From: Microvirga flavescens
GTDB lineage: Bacteria; Pseudomonadota; Alphaproteobacteria; Rhizobiales; Beijerinckiaceae
NCBI RefSeq assembly: GCF_003290125.1
Contig: NZ_QMKH01000003.1
Coordinates: 310,001 to 374,000, forward strand
DNA: 64,000 nucleotides
Direction of reading: 5' to 3'
The notes beneath the pieces are model-generated. The model had not been told where the DNA came from, did no database searches, and saw only the letters and a program-made list of their open reading frames with translations. This document shows positions 8,321 to 17,622 of the stretch, piece after piece. The translations under genes were made by a program, and so were the position numbers. Position 1 is the stretch's first letter. Every line of letters starts with the position of its first letter.

Positions 8321-9310
8321 GTGAACGATCAAGGGTCAATGGTTTATACGGAGCGCCTTGAAGCCAACGAGGCCGGCATTGGGCGCGCCGCGACGATCCT
8401 GCGCGAGGGCGGGCTCGTCGCCTTTCCGACGGAGACCGTCTACGGCATCGGCGCTGATGCGACGAACCCGGAGGCCGTCGCGGGCATCTATGCCGCGAAG
8501 GAGCGCCCCGAGTTCAATCCGCTCATCGCGCATGTGGCCGATGAGGCGGCAGCGCGCGAACAGGGTGTCTTCAATGAGGCCGCCGCACTTCTGGCGAAGA
8601 ATTTCTGGCCGGGGCCGCTCACTCTCGTGCTGCCCGTCGCTCCCACCTGCACGGTTTCCGACCTTGCCCGCGCCGGGCTCGACAGCCTCGGCCTGCGGCT
8701 TCCCTCTCACCCCGTGGCGCGTGCCTTGCTGAAGCAGGTCGGCCGCCCGGTCGCCGCTCCTTCCGCCAACCGCTCGGGGCGGATCAGCCCGACATCCGCA
8801 CAGCATGTGCTGGAGGATCTCAATGGGCGCATCGATGCCGTTCTCGATGGTGGCCCGACCGAGGTTGGCGTGGAATCGACCATCGTCTCCTGCCTCGACG
8901 ACACCGTGCGGCTGCTGCGCCCGGGAGGCGTGCCGCGCGAGGAGATCGAGAAGCTGGTGGGGCCGTTATCGGCTCCGGCCGAGGAGGACAGCGCCGCGCC
9001 CCTCGCACCTGGCATGCTGACATCGCACTACGCACCACGCGCGCGGGTGCGATTGAATGCGCAGGAGATCGATCTAGGCGAGGCCGCGCTTCTTTTCGGT
9101 GCTCAACACCCGCGCGGCGTGGATGCCGCACGCGCATCCTTGAACTTAAGCGAAAGCGGCGACCTCAAGGAGGCCGCCGCGAATCTGTTCTCTTATCTGC
9201 GCCGCCTCGACGATGCAGGAGCGGCGATGATCGCCGTGTCCTCCATTCCGCATGAAGGGCTGGGAGAGGCCATCAACGACCGTCTCCGCCGCGCCGCAGC
9301 GGAGCGCTAA
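8321..9310 (+). CDS. tsaC: L-threonylcarbamoyladenylate synthase (Sua5/YrdC family)
   Basis: 329 residues. The enzyme makes threonylcarbamoyl-AMP from threonine, bicarbonate and ATP for the t6A37 modification of ANN-reading tRNAs. The YrdC domain (about 20-205) shows FPTETVYGIGADA, KERPEFNPLIAHV, FWPGPLTLVL, LRLPSHPVA, APSANRSGRISPT and GVESTIV. A linker (LAPGMLTSHYAPRARV) leads to the smaller Sua5 domain, so this is the long form. Start is either GTG 8321 or ATG 8339, the latter with AAGGG close upstream; I cannot decide. Confidence 0.93.
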   Translation: MNDQGSMVYTERLEANEAGIGRAATILREGGLVAFPTETVYGIGADATNPEAVAGIYAAKERPEFNPLIAHVADEAAAREQGVFNEAAALLAKNFWPGPLTLVLPVAPTCTVSDLARAGLDSLGLRLPSHPVARALLKQVGRPVAAPSANRSGRISPTSAQHVLEDLNGRIDAVLDGGPTEVGVESTIVSCLDDTVRLLRPGGVPREEIEKLVGPLSAPAEEDSAAPLAPGMLTSHYAPRARVRLNAQEIDLGEAALLFGAQHPRGVDAARASLNLSESGDLKEAAANLFSYLRRLDDAGAAMIAVSSIPHEGLGEAINDRLRRAAAER

Positions 9311-9414
9311 AGGCTGAGCGCGTCTCTTTGAGCCACGATCAGCTTCAGTTTCTTTGACTGCAGCATGATCTGGACGGACAACCGGTTTCCACTTGTCCTG
9401 ATCATGCTCGAAGG

Positions 9415-9449
9415 CAAAAGAAAAGGCCGCGCCTTGCCGACGCGGCCTT
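9415..9449 (-). terminator. Intrinsic terminator of wrbA
   Basis: AAGGCCGCG (9423-9431) and CGCGGCCTT (9441-9449) form a nine-pair stem. On the minus strand it is followed by TTTTCTTTT, as expected for a Rho-independent terminator 12 bases past the wrbA stop. Confidence 0.85.
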
Positions 9450-9461
9450 GTGCCCAATCTC

Positions 9462-10061
9462 TTACTTCGCGAGCTTGGCGGCAATCTCAGCGACGTGCTT
9501 ACCCTGGTAGCGAGCGCCGTCGAGCTCGACCTTGCTCGGCTGGCGAGAGCCGTCGCCGGAGGCGATGGTCGAAGCGCCGTAGGGCGAGTTGCCCATGACT
9601 TCGCTCACGCCCATCTGACCCTGGAAGGCGTAAGGCAGACCGACAATCACCATGCCGTGGTGGAGCAGAACGGGGATGGAGGTGAGAATGGTCGATTCCT
9701 GACCGCCGTGCTGCGTGGCCGACGAGGTGAAGACCGAGCCGACCTTGCCGACGAGGCTTCCGTTGGCCCACAGGCCGCCGGTCTGGTCGAGGAAGTTCTT
9801 CATCTGCGCGGTCATGTTGCCGTAGCGGGTCGGCGTGCCGAAGATGATCGCGTCGTACTCGGGCAGCTCTTCAACGGTCGCAATGGGCGCCTTCTGGTCG
9901 AGCTTGTAGTGGAAGTTCTTCGCAACTTCCTCAGGCACCAGTTCGGGAACGCGCTTCACGACGACCTCGGCTCCGGCCTCGCGCGCGCCTTCGGCGGCAG
10001 CGTAAGCCATCTGCTCGATGTGACCCCAGGAGGAGTAATAAAGGACAAGAACCTTAGCCAT
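9462..10061 (-). CDS. wrbA: NAD(P)H:quinone oxidoreductase, WrbA type
   Basis: A 199-residue flavodoxin-like protein that reduces quinones by two electrons and so limits semiquinone and oxidative stress. The FMN phosphate loop is [12 protein letters not shown], and [24 protein letters not shown] plus [13 protein letters not shown] are diagnostic of WrbA. Start ATG 10061 has GGAG six bases upstream. It is transcribed divergently from a LysR gene across a region with nested inverted repeats, so control by that regulator is likely. Confidence 0.95.
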   Translation of the reverse strand: MAKVLVLYYSSWGHIEQMAYAAAEGAREAGAEVVVKRVPELVPEEVAKNFHYKLDQKAPIATVEELPEYDAIIFGTPTRYGNMTAQMKNFLDQTGGLWANGSLVGKVGSVFTSSATQHGGQESTILTSIPVLLHHGMVIVGLPYAFQGQMGVSEVMGNSPYGASTIASGDGSRQPSKVELDGARYQGKHVAEIAAKLAK

Positions 10062-10148
10062 GTGATCTCCAGTCATGCCATGCGCCTCCCCATGCGTTGG
10101 GGCCGCTTGACGTTTCAAGTTGAGGCCGCAACGGTAAGCTTTCCCTTC

Positions 10149-10197
10149 TGCAAATTGAATGCTAGTCTTGCAGTAATATATTTGCACGGATGCAAGA
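10149..10197. promoter_or_regulatory. Nested inverted repeats between wrbA and lysR
   Basis: Two perfect seven-base inverted repeats interlock: TGCAAAT (10149-10155) with ATTTGCA (10180-10186), and TCTTGCA (10166-10172) with TGCAAGA (10191-10197). The second ends directly at the LysR ATG. The layout suits a LysR-type regulator binding as a tetramer and repressing its own gene. I see no good ribosome site in front of lysR. Confidence 0.5.
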
Positions 10198-11106
10198 ATG
10201 AACCGGTTCCCCCATCTCGCCTGGGACGACTTCCGGCTTGTCAAAGTGATCGCCGAGGCCAATGGCCTGACCGGCGCCGCGGAGCGACTGGGCGTCAATC
10301 ATTCCACCATTTTCCGCCGCCTCGGCCAGATGGAGGAAGGGCTTGGCGTCAAGCTCTTCGAGCGCTACCGCACCGGCTACGTGCTGACTCCCGCCGGGGA
10401 GGAAATGGTCGCCCTGGCAGAGCAGATGGAAGAGAACGTCGCCACCTTCGCGCGCAAGCTCGCGGGCCAGGCTGTGGCGCCCGCCGGCGAGTTGCGGGTG
10501 ACGACGAATGACAGCCTGCTCATTCATTTGCTGACGCCGCTCTTCGCACGCTTCACGAAAACCTATCCGGACCTGCGGCTCGATATCGTTCTCGCCAATC
10601 AGGCGCTCAACCTGTCGAAGCGTGATGCGGATGTCGCCATCCGCGCGACCGACACGCCACCGGAGACGCTTGTCGGACGCCGGGTCGCGACCATCGCGTG
10701 GGCGGTCTATGGGCGCAAGGTCGACTTTCCCCATCCGGAGCGCGTCGACCCCGCGATGCTCTACGACAGAAACTGGATCACGCTCGGCGACAATCTCGCG
10801 AACCTCAAGGCCGCGCGTTACGTGCGCGATCATGTCGTGCCGGAGAAGATCGTCTATAAGGTCAACACCGTGCTCGGCCTCTCCGAGGCGGTTGAAACCG
10901 GCATCGGCATCGGCCCCCTGCCCTGCTTCATTGCAAATGCCAGTCCGGACCTCGTGCGCCTCACACCAACGGACCCCGAATTCTCCGCAGGCCTCTGGCT
11001 GCTGACGCATCCGGACCTGCGCCAGTCCGCGCGGGTGCGCGTGTTCATGGACTTCATGGCGGCGGAAATCAGCAAGCAGCGCCGCGCCATCGAAGGCGCG
11101 GCCTGA
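10198..11106 (+). CDS. LysR family transcriptional regulator
   Basis: 302 residues. The N-terminal winged helix (about 8-67) reads [48 protein letters not shown], followed by a periplasmic-binding-like effector domain with [20 protein letters not shown] and DVAIRAT. It is divergent from wrbA, with inverted repeats in the shared region. The usual LysR pattern would make wrbA its target, responding to an aromatic or quinone ligand, but that is inference. Confidence 0.88.
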   Translation: MNRFPHLAWDDFRLVKVIAEANGLTGAAERLGVNHSTIFRRLGQMEEGLGVKLFERYRTGYVLTPAGEEMVALAEQMEENVATFARKLAGQAVAPAGELRVTTNDSLLIHLLTPLFARFTKTYPDLRLDIVLANQALNLSKRDADVAIRATDTPPETLVGRRVATIAWAVYGRKVDFPHPERVDPAMLYDRNWITLGDNLANLKAARYVRDHVVPEKIVYKVNTVLGLSEAVETGIGIGPLPCFIANASPDLVRLTPTDPEFSAGLWLLTHPDLRQSARVRVFMDFMAAEISKQRRAIEGAA

Positions 11107-11124
11107 CCGCTCTTCGCAAAATCC

Positions 11125-12357
11125 CTATTCCGCAGGCTGGAGAGCTGGCGCACGCTCGACCGGCTTTTCCTTGATCGGCAGGTTGATAAGCGCGGAGATG
11201 ATTCCAAGCGCGATGGAGAGCCACCACACCAGAGTGTAGCTGCCATAGGCCTCATAGAACATGCCGCCGAGCAGCACGCCGAGGAAGCCGCCGACCTGGT
11301 GCGAGAAGAAGGCGAAGCCATAGAGCATCGCCATGTAACGCGTGCCGAACATCAGCATGACGAGGGACGATGTGGGCGGTACGGTCGAAAGCCAGAGCAG
11401 GCCGATGGACACGCCGAACGCGATCGACGTGAGAGGCGAAGCCGGCAGCAGGATGAAAGCCGCGATGGCGACCGACCGGCCAAGATAGATCCAGGCAAGC
11501 AGCCAGCGCTTCGACATGCGTGTCGAAAGCCAGCCTGAGGAGAGCGAACCAAAGGCGTTCGCAAGACCGATCACCGCCAGTGTCCACCCACCGATGGAGG
11601 CGGACAGGCCCGCATCGCGGATATAGGCCGGTAGATGCGCCGTGATGAAAGCGAGCTGGAAGCCGCAGGTGAAGAAGCCGAGCACCAGCAGCACGTAAGA
11701 GCGATGGCGGAAGGCCTCCGACAAGGCCTGCGTGATCGACTGGCCCGGCACCGCAGCGGCTGCGCCTTCCGTCTTGCCGGCGATGGACCGTGTCGCGACG
11801 GCCAACGAAAGCGGCATGACGAGCAGCACGCTCGCGGCGAAAACAACCAAGGTCTGGTGCCAGCCGAGCGTATCGATGAGCACATTGCCGATGGGCGGGA
11901 AAAGAAACTGGCCGAAGGAGCCAGCCGCCGTTCCTGCACCGAAGGCCATCGGCCGCCATTGTTCCGGCAGGAGCTTGCTGAACGCGCCGAGGACAAGGTT
12001 GAACGAACAGCCCGACAGGCCGAACCCGATCAGCACGCCCGCGCCAAGGTTCAGAACGCCGGGGGTCGTGGCATAGGCCATGACGACGAGGCCGAGCGCA
12101 TAAAGAAGAGCCCCGACGCACAACACGCGCAGCGACCCGAAACGGTCGGCAATCGCGCCCGCGAAAGGCTGGCCGACGCCCCACAGCAGATTCTGGACGG
12201 CGATGGCCAGGCTGAACACATCGCGGCCCCATCCGAATTCCGCCGTCATCGGGATTTGGAACAACCCCGCCGAGGCGCGCGGCCCGAACGTGATGAGCGC
12301 GATGAGGCACCCGGCAAGGACTGTGAGTTGAGGCGAGATGCGGCGCGAAGCGGTCAT
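11125..12357 (-). CDS. Major facilitator superfamily transporter
   Basis: 410 residues with about twelve hydrophobic segments. The motif ADRFGSLRVLC after helix 2 is the MFS loop motif. The C-terminal half shows LSSGWLSTRMSKRW and FFSHQVGGFLGVLLGG, seen in the monocarboxylate/oxalate-formate antiporter-like branch. Substrate unknown. It is convergent with the LysR gene, 18 bases apart, so the two are not co-transcribed. A small inverted repeat lies upstream of its start. Confidence 0.85.
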   Translation of the reverse strand: MTASRRISPQLTVLAGCLIALITFGPRASAGLFQIPMTAEFGWGRDVFSLAIAVQNLLWGVGQPFAGAIADRFGSLRVLCVGALLYALGLVVMAYATTPGVLNLGAGVLIGFGLSGCSFNLVLGAFSKLLPEQWRPMAFGAGTAAGSFGQFLFPPIGNVLIDTLGWHQTLVVFAASVLLVMPLSLAVATRSIAGKTEGAAAAVPGQSITQALSEAFRHRSYVLLVLGFFTCGFQLAFITAHLPAYIRDAGLSASIGGWTLAVIGLANAFGSLSSGWLSTRMSKRWLLAWIYLGRSVAIAAFILLPASPLTSIAFGVSIGLLWLSTVPPTSSLVMLMFGTRYMAMLYGFAFFSHQVGGFLGVLLGGMFYEAYGSYTLVWWLSIALGIISALINLPIKEKPVERAPALQPAE

Positions 12358-12393
12358 GGGGTCAAATCTCTGATCGGGCGCCAGACTAGTTCA

Positions 12394-12407
12394 TTCTCTC
12401 AAGAGAA
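12394..12407. promoter_or_regulatory. Inverted repeat upstream of the MFS gene
   Basis: TTCTCT (12394-12399) and AGAGAA (12402-12407), separated by CA, lie 37-50 bases before the MFS start. The symmetry suggests an operator for a dimeric repressor. No regulator gene is adjacent on the same strand. Confidence 0.35.
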
Positions 12408-12483
12408 CAAAACGCGCATCTCTAATGGACATCATCATATCTTGTTATGTCGAGCGGCCTCATAGCCACGCCATGACCGCGCT

Positions 12484-13677
12484 TCACGTCTGTCCCGGCT
12501 TGAGCTTGTAGAAGATATGCCGCCCGATCACGTCCATCTTTTTCAAACGGCGGGCCCAATAGGGCTTCACGTAATCCGCGTGATAGTGCGTCGAGCCGCC
12601 GACCTCGGCGAGATAGGTGCGCCCGTCGAGCACCGCGCCCGCCACGCGCTTGGCGCTTTCCCAGGACTCCGGCTCGGTGATGCGAAGCGCCTTGCCCTCG
12701 CAGGCGAAGGTGAACTGGCAGGCGAGATGGCGGTGGCGGTTCTGATAGACCACGCCGCAGATCGAGGCGGGATAGAGCCCGCTCTTCACGCGATTCAGCA
12801 CCACTTGCGCAACGGCGGCCTGCCCGGTCTCGGGTTCGCTGCGAGCCTCGAAATAGACCGCCTCTGCGAGGCAGCGCTGTTCCTTGCTGAGATTGTCCGG
12901 ATCGATCAGCTCCGCATAGCGCGGACGCTCGTCATCATTCTTGTTGACGATGGACGTATCCGCGCCGTGGCGGTCGAGCTTGGACACCGGAGCGGCGGCG
13001 ATCTCCATCGGCGTGGCATCGGAGAGCGCAGGCGTCGTGGATGAGAGCGCCACGGCGCGAGAGACTTTCGGCGTTTTCGTGCTGGCCGCAGCGCCAGTGG
13101 AACCGGCAGCGGCAGCGGCGGGAGACTGGATCGATGTCGCCTGACGGGTCGTCGTGAGTTCCGGCGCCTGCCAGGGCTCGAAACGCTCACCTTCGAGCGA
13201 CGGCGCTTCGAGCTTGCCCGTCATGAGAACCGTCGGCGGCAAGAGACGCTCATCACGGCTGAAAAAGACGCGGGTGCCCGCCGTGCCGAATTCCGCAAGG
13301 CCGGTCTTCGCCTGCCGCGACAGGTTCGGCCCCTGCGCGACGGCGGGATTTCCCTTGGCCTTGCGCTCGACGGTTGGATAAGCGCCGGCGCCCGTCTTCA
13401 GCACATGGCGCGGCGGAACATTCGCCAGCCGGCTTTCATCCGGAAGGTCGTAGCGCGGAATGTTGCGCAGGATCGCGTTGCTCAAGTTCCAGCGGCCAAC
13501 ATCGGAGGCGGTGCCCGCGAGCGGGACGAGATTGTTTGCTTCGGTCAGATAAGCCACCGCGCTGCGGTTCGCGGCGCTGATGCCGGAACGGGCATCGTTG
13601 CTGGCGGACGCCGTGAACGACACGAGGAGGCCCGCAGCCAGCGCCCAGGGGGCAACCGTTGCGACGATCCATCTCAT
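12484..13677 (-). CDS. SleB-like cell wall hydrolase with N-terminal membrane anchor
   Basis: 397 residues from ATG 13677, or 412 from GTG 13722, which adds an arginine-rich head. A hydrophobic stretch near the N-terminus (WALAAGLLVSFTASAS) looks like a signal or anchor. A long low-complexity Ala/Ser/Thr region follows. The C-terminal 130 residues are a hydrolase of the SleB/CwlJ type: LSKEQRCLAEAVYFEARSEP, GQAAVAQVVLNRVKSG, CQFTFACEGK and GSTHYHADYVKPYWARRL. Relatives cleave peptidoglycan during spore germination; in a non-sporulating alphaproteobacterium the role is probably cell-wall remodelling. Confidence 0.88.
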   Translation of the reverse strand: MRWIVATVAPWALAAGLLVSFTASASNDARSGISAANRSAVAYLTEANNLVPLAGTASDVGRWNLSNAILRNIPRYDLPDESRLANVPPRHVLKTGAGAYPTVERKAKGNPAVAQGPNLSRQAKTGLAEFGTAGTRVFFSRDERLLPPTVLMTGKLEAPSLEGERFEPWQAPELTTTRQATSIQSPAAAAAGSTGAAASTKTPKVSRAVALSSTTPALSDATPMEIAAAPVSKLDRHGADTSIVNKNDDERPRYAELIDPDNLSKEQRCLAEAVYFEARSEPETGQAAVAQVVLNRVKSGLYPASICGVVYQNRHRHLACQFTFACEGKALRITEPESWESAKRVAGAVLDGRTYLAEVGGSTHYHADYVKPYWARRLKKMDVIGRHIFYKLKPGQT

Positions 13678-13800
13678 TCGCGATCGACGATACCGAAGAC
13701 GCACGCGACACACCCAACACACAAAGCCCTGGATCTCCCTTTCGGGGAGCTCCGCTTAGGTCAAGTTATCGCTCAGCATGGTTGACGGAGGATTAAAGCG

Positions 13801-13820
13801 GCACGGACCAGGCCCCGTGC
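13801..13820. terminator. Possible terminator after the GFA gene
   Basis: GCACGG and CCGTGC form a short stem 22 bases past the stop of the minus-strand GFA gene, followed on that strand by CGCTTTAA. The T-run is weak. Confidence 0.35.
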
Positions 13821-13841
13821 TGCTGTCAGACGGGTAATTTC

Positions 13842-14186
13842 TCAACGGCTCTTGCCGTCGATAGGCACGCTGTTGATTGTCGCACGGTCGAACTCTTCAA
13901 GGCAGCGCACATTGATCGCCGCCATCTCCTCGCCGGTCGGTGCCTTCCCCTCACCAAACGGCGCACAACCGCAGGTCTTGCAGAAGCGGTGGCGGATCGT
14001 GTGGGAGTTGAACGTGTACGTCGCGAGGTCGTCCTCGCCGCGCACCACATTAAGCGCCGAGCGCGGCACGAAGGTCAGAAGGTAACCCTTGCGGGAACAG
14101 ATCGAGCAATTGCACTCGATGATCTGTTCCATATCGGTCTCGACCTCGAAGGCCACCTTCCCGCAATGACAAGACCCCTTATGCAT
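13842..14186 (-). CDS. GFA family protein (glutathione-dependent formaldehyde-activating fold)
   Basis: 114 residues with the zinc-binding cysteines of the family: GSCHCGKV, ECNCSICSRKG and FCKTCGCAPFG. Family members resemble Gfa and CENP-V, and most have unknown substrates, so the formaldehyde name should not be taken as function. Start ATG 14186 follows AGGAG by seven bases; the longer upstream frame is not supported. Confidence 0.88.
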   Translation of the reverse strand: MHKGSCHCGKVAFEVETDMEQIIECNCSICSRKGYLLTFVPRSALNVVRGEDDLATYTFNSHTIRHRFCKTCGCAPFGEGKAPTGEEMAAINVRCLEEFDRATINSVPIDGKSR

Positions 14187-14197
14187 CCCGAACTCCT

Positions 14198-14458
14198 CTA
14201 GATGACGTGCCTGGCAATGACGATGAGGCATGATGGGAGAATACCGGCAAGCCGTTCCCCCATTGCCAAAGGTTCAAACCTGCCGCGCCCTCCAACGTTG
14301 AGCACAAGCTCGAAGACGAAGGACACCGCAAAGGGCCAGGCCACCGGTGGCAGGAACGCATCCTGCCACGAAGGACGAGCCACGAGGATCGCCGCGATCA
14401 GGAAACCTGACACGATCATCGTGAGGATATAGACGAGCCCGGTGCGCGACAGATTCAT
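14198..14458 (-). CDS. Small membrane protein of unknown function
   Basis: 86 residues with at least two hydrophobic stretches (GLVYILTMIVSGFLIAAILVA, and VAWPFAVSFVFELVLNV). Start ATG 14458 is five bases past the ppdK stop, so it is probably translated on the same mRNA. I do not recognise the family. It ends 11 bases upstream of the GFA start. Confidence 0.65.
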   Translation of the reverse strand: MNLSRTGLVYILTMIVSGFLIAAILVARPSWQDAFLPPVAWPFAVSFVFELVLNVGGRGRFEPLAMGERLAGILPSCLIVIARHVI

Positions 14459-14463
14459 ATGGT

Positions 14464-17142
14464 TCACGCCTGGCTCGCCGCCTTGTTGCCGAGCGCGGCC
14501 TGCGCAGCGGCAAGACGCGCGATCGGAACGCGATAAGGCGAGCACGACACGTAGTCGAGCTGCGCGCCCTCACAGAAGTGGATCGACGCCGGATCGCCGC
14601 CATGCTCGCCGCAGATGCCGAGCTTGATGTTGCCGCGCGTCGTCTTTCCGCGCTCGGCGGCGAGCTTGATGAGTTCGCCGACGCCTTCCTGATCGATGGT
14701 CACGAACGGGTCGTGCGCGAGAATGCCCTTCTGCGTGTAGGTGCCGAGGAACGAAGCCGCGTCGTCGCGCGAGATGCCGAGCGCCGTCTGCGTCAGATCG
14801 TTGGTGCCGAACGAGAAGAACTCGGCGCTCTGGGCGATGTCGCCCGCACGCAAGGCCGCGCGCGGCAACTCGATCATCGTGCCGACCTGGTAGTCGATCT
14901 TGACGCCACGCTCCTTCGCCACGGCTTGTGCCATCGCGTCGATGCGCGCCTTCACGAGATCGAGCTCCGCCTTCGTCATGACGAGCGGCACCATGACCTC
15001 CGGAACGACGGCCTTGCCTGTCGCCTTCGCGGCATCGGCAGCCGCCTCGAAGATCGCGCGTGCCTGCATTTCGGCAATCTCGGGATAGGCGATGGCAAGA
15101 CGCACGCCGCGGAAGCCGAGCATCGGGTTGAACTCGTGCAGCTCCGTCGCGCGGCTCTTCAGCTTTTCGGCGGAAGCGCCCATCGCTTTTGCGACCTCCT
15201 GCACCTCTTCCTCCGTGTGCGGCAGGAATTCGTGCAGCGGCGGATCGAGCAGGCGGATCGTGACAGGAAGCCCGCTCATGATGGTGAAGAGTTCCACGAA
15301 GTCGGCGCGCTGCATCGGCAACAGCTTTGCAAGCGCCGCGCGGCGGCCCGCTTCATCGTCGGAGAGGATCATCTCACGCACCGCGACGATGCGGTCGCCT
15401 TCGAAGAACATATGCTCCGTGCGGCAAAGGCCGATGCCTTCCGCGCCGAAGGTGCGCGCGGTCCGCGCATCGAGCGGCGTTTCCGCATTGGCGCGCACTT
15501 TCATGCGGCGCACCTTGTCGGCCCAGCTCATCAGGGTCGCGAACTCGCCGGAGAGTTCCGGCTCCAGCATCTTCACTTGGCCGAGCAGAACCTGCCCGGT
15601 GCCGCCGTCGATGGTGATGATGTCGCCTTTGCGGAGAATCTGCCCGGCAATGCTCATGGTCTGCGCGGCGTAGTCGACGCGGATCGAGCCCGCGCCGGAG
15701 ACGCAGGGCTTGCCCATGCCGCGCGCCACCACGGCGGCGTGCGAGGTCATGCCGCCGCGCGTGGTGAGAATGCCTTCCGCCGCGTGCATGCCGTGGATGT
15801 CCTCGGGCGAGGTTTCGACACGCACCAGAATGACCTTGCGGTCGGCCTTCTTCGCCGCTTCCGCGTCATCGGAAGAAAACACGATCTCGCCGCAGGCCGC
15901 GCCCGGCGAGGCGGGCAGGCCCGAGGCCAGAATCTTGCGGTCAGCCTTCGGATCAATAGTGGGATGCAGCAACTGATCGAGCGCGGCGGGCTCGACGCGG
16001 GTCACCGCTTCGTTCTGCGTTATCAGGCCCTCATTCGCCAGCTCAACCGCAATGCGCAAGGCGGCCTTCGCCGTGCGCTTGCCGTTGCGGGTCTGGAGCA
16101 TCCAGAGCTTGCCCTTCTCCACCGTGAATTCCATGTCCTGCATGTCACGGTAGTGCTTTTCCAGAATGCCGTAGATGCGCACCAGTTCCTTGTAGGCATC
16201 CGGCATGGCGCGTTCCATCGAGGGCTTGTCGGAGCCCGATCCGATGCGCGCTTTCTCGGTGATGTCCTGCGGCGTGCGGATGCCCGCCACCACGTCCTCG
16301 CCTTGCGCGTTGATGAGGAACTCGCCGTAGAGCTCGCTCTCGCCCGTCGAAGGGTTGCGCGTGAACGCGACGCCCGTCGCCGAGGTCTCGCCCATGTTGC
16401 CGAACACCATCGCCTGCACGTTCACCGCCGTGCCCCAGCTCGCCGGAATGTCGTGCAACTCGCGATACTTCTTCGCGCGGGCATTCATCCACGAGCCGAA
16501 CACCGCGCCGATGGCTCCCCAGAGCTGCTCCTGCGGGTCCTGCGGGAAGGGCTTGCCCAATTCCTTTTCGACGATGGCCTTGTAGCGCGGCAGAAGCGCC
16601 TTCCAGTCGTCGGCGGTCATGTCCGTATCGAGAGTGTAGCCCTTGCGGTCCTTGTACTCCTCCAGCGCTTCCTCGAAGTAATGATGTTCGATATCGAGCA
16701 CCACGTTGGAATACATGGTGATGAAGCGGCGGTAGCTGTCATAGGCGAAGCGCTCATCACCCGCGCCCTTGGCGAGAGCCTGCACCGTCAGATCGTTGAG
16801 GCCGAGATTGAGTACCGTATCCATCATGCCCGGCATCGACGCGCGCGCGCCGGAGCGAACGGAAACGAGAAGCGGCGTCTCCGCATCGCCGAAGGTGCGG
16901 CCGGTCAGCCGCCCCACGAAAGCGAGCGCCTTTTCAACCTGCGCGGACAATTCCGCCGGGTAGCTGTGGCCGTGGTCGTAATAGTAGGTGCAGACTTCCG
17001 TGGTGATCGTAAAACCGGGCGGAACCGGCAGGCCCAGATTGGACATTTCGGCGAGGTTGGCGCCCTTGCCGCCCAGCAGGTTCTTCATCCCCGCCTCGCC
17101 CTCAGCCTTCCCATCACCGAAAGAATAGACCCACTGTGTCAT
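14464..17142 (-). CDS. ppdK: Pyruvate, phosphate dikinase
   Basis: 892 residues, the usual length. It interconverts pyruvate + ATP + Pi with PEP + AMP + PPi in the cytoplasm. The N-terminal ATP-grasp domain has LLGGKGANLAEMSNLGLPVPPGF and VRSGARASMPGMMDTVLNLG. The central swinging domain has the phosphorylated His in GGMTSHAAVVARGMGKPCV near 455. The C-terminal TIM barrel has GLCRTEHMFF, GTNDLTQTALG and CGEHGGDP. A small membrane protein gene follows five bases after the stop. Confidence 0.97.
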   Translation of the reverse strand: MTQWVYSFGDGKAEGEAGMKNLLGGKGANLAEMSNLGLPVPPGFTITTEVCTYYYDHGHSYPAELSAQVEKALAFVGRLTGRTFGDAETPLLVSVRSGARASMPGMMDTVLNLGLNDLTVQALAKGAGDERFAYDSYRRFITMYSNVVLDIEHHYFEEALEEYKDRKGYTLDTDMTADDWKALLPRYKAIVEKELGKPFPQDPQEQLWGAIGAVFGSWMNARAKKYRELHDIPASWGTAVNVQAMVFGNMGETSATGVAFTRNPSTGESELYGEFLINAQGEDVVAGIRTPQDITEKARIGSGSDKPSMERAMPDAYKELVRIYGILEKHYRDMQDMEFTVEKGKLWMLQTRNGKRTAKAALRIAVELANEGLITQNEAVTRVEPAALDQLLHPTIDPKADRKILASGLPASPGAACGEIVFSSDDAEAAKKADRKVILVRVETSPEDIHGMHAAEGILTTRGGMTSHAAVVARGMGKPCVSGAGSIRVDYAAQTMSIAGQILRKGDIITIDGGTGQVLLGQVKMLEPELSGEFATLMSWADKVRRMKVRANAETPLDARTARTFGAEGIGLCRTEHMFFEGDRIVAVREMILSDDEAGRRAALAKLLPMQRADFVELFTIMSGLPVTIRLLDPPLHEFLPHTEEEVQEVAKAMGASAEKLKSRATELHEFNPMLGFRGVRLAIAYPEIAEMQARAIFEAAADAAKATGKAVVPEVMVPLVMTKAELDLVKARIDAMAQAVAKERGVKIDYQVGTMIELPRAALRAGDIAQSAEFFSFGTNDLTQTALGISRDDAASFLGTYTQKGILAHDPFVTIDQEGVGELIKLAAERGKTTRGNIKLGICGEHGGDPASIHFCEGAQLDYVSCSPYRVPIARLAAAQAALGNKAASQA

Positions 17143-17292
17143 CGTTCGACCTTCTGGCTCGTGCCTGCCTCAGCGCAGGTGATGGCTTGAAGCATACGGA
17201 ACCAAAACGCAACATGAACGGCCAAGGTTCCTTCGTTACAAATCAACGCAGAAGCCTTGTTCTTTAGGAGGATGCAGCGTGGCAGGCCGCTC

Positions 17293-17610
17293 TTAACGGC
17301 GGGTCAGCAGCCATGCGAAGAAGAGGGTGCAATTGATGAGAAAAGCGCCGATGGCATAGGCAAAGGCCCACCAGCCATCGAGCAGGCCTGCCCCCGGCCA
17401 GTCCCGAACGACGAAGAGAAGCAGGAAGAGAAAGAACCAAAGCCCCGGAAAGATGACGATGATGCCGCCCAACGCCTTCCCGCCTTCATGATCGCGACCG
17501 AAGAAGGCGCTGCGGATCAGGATCTCCATGCCATTCCAGGCGGCCAGACCGCTGACGAGAGCGTTTACGAGCGTGAAGGCCAGAAGACCGAGAACTTCGC
17601 CGATCATCAC
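17293..17610 (-). CDS. Small membrane protein, upstream member not recognised (tandem pair B)
   Basis: 105 residues with three or four hydrophobic segments and no recognised family. It begins LAFTLVNALVSGLAAWNGMEILIR and ends in a long hydrophobic helix before LLTRR. Its layout parallels the neighbour at 17623-17952: small helix, AAW-G-EI motif, short polar loop, two helices. I therefore think the pair arose by duplication. They are 12 bases apart and follow the L,D-transpeptidase gene, so a shared transcript is likely. Confidence 0.7.
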   Translation of the reverse strand: MMIGEVLGLLAFTLVNALVSGLAAWNGMEILIRSAFFGRDHEGGKALGGIIVIFPGLWFFLFLLLFVVRDWPGAGLLDGWWAFAYAIGAFLINCTLFFAWLLTRR

Positions 17611-17622
17611 GTCCTCGAACGC

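Noticed and set aside
14578-17190. 870-codon open frame on the plus strand opposite ppdK
   Set aside because: High-GC genes often leave the reverse strand open. The translation is Arg/His/Leu/Ala-rich with no domain, while the minus strand encodes a complete PPDK.
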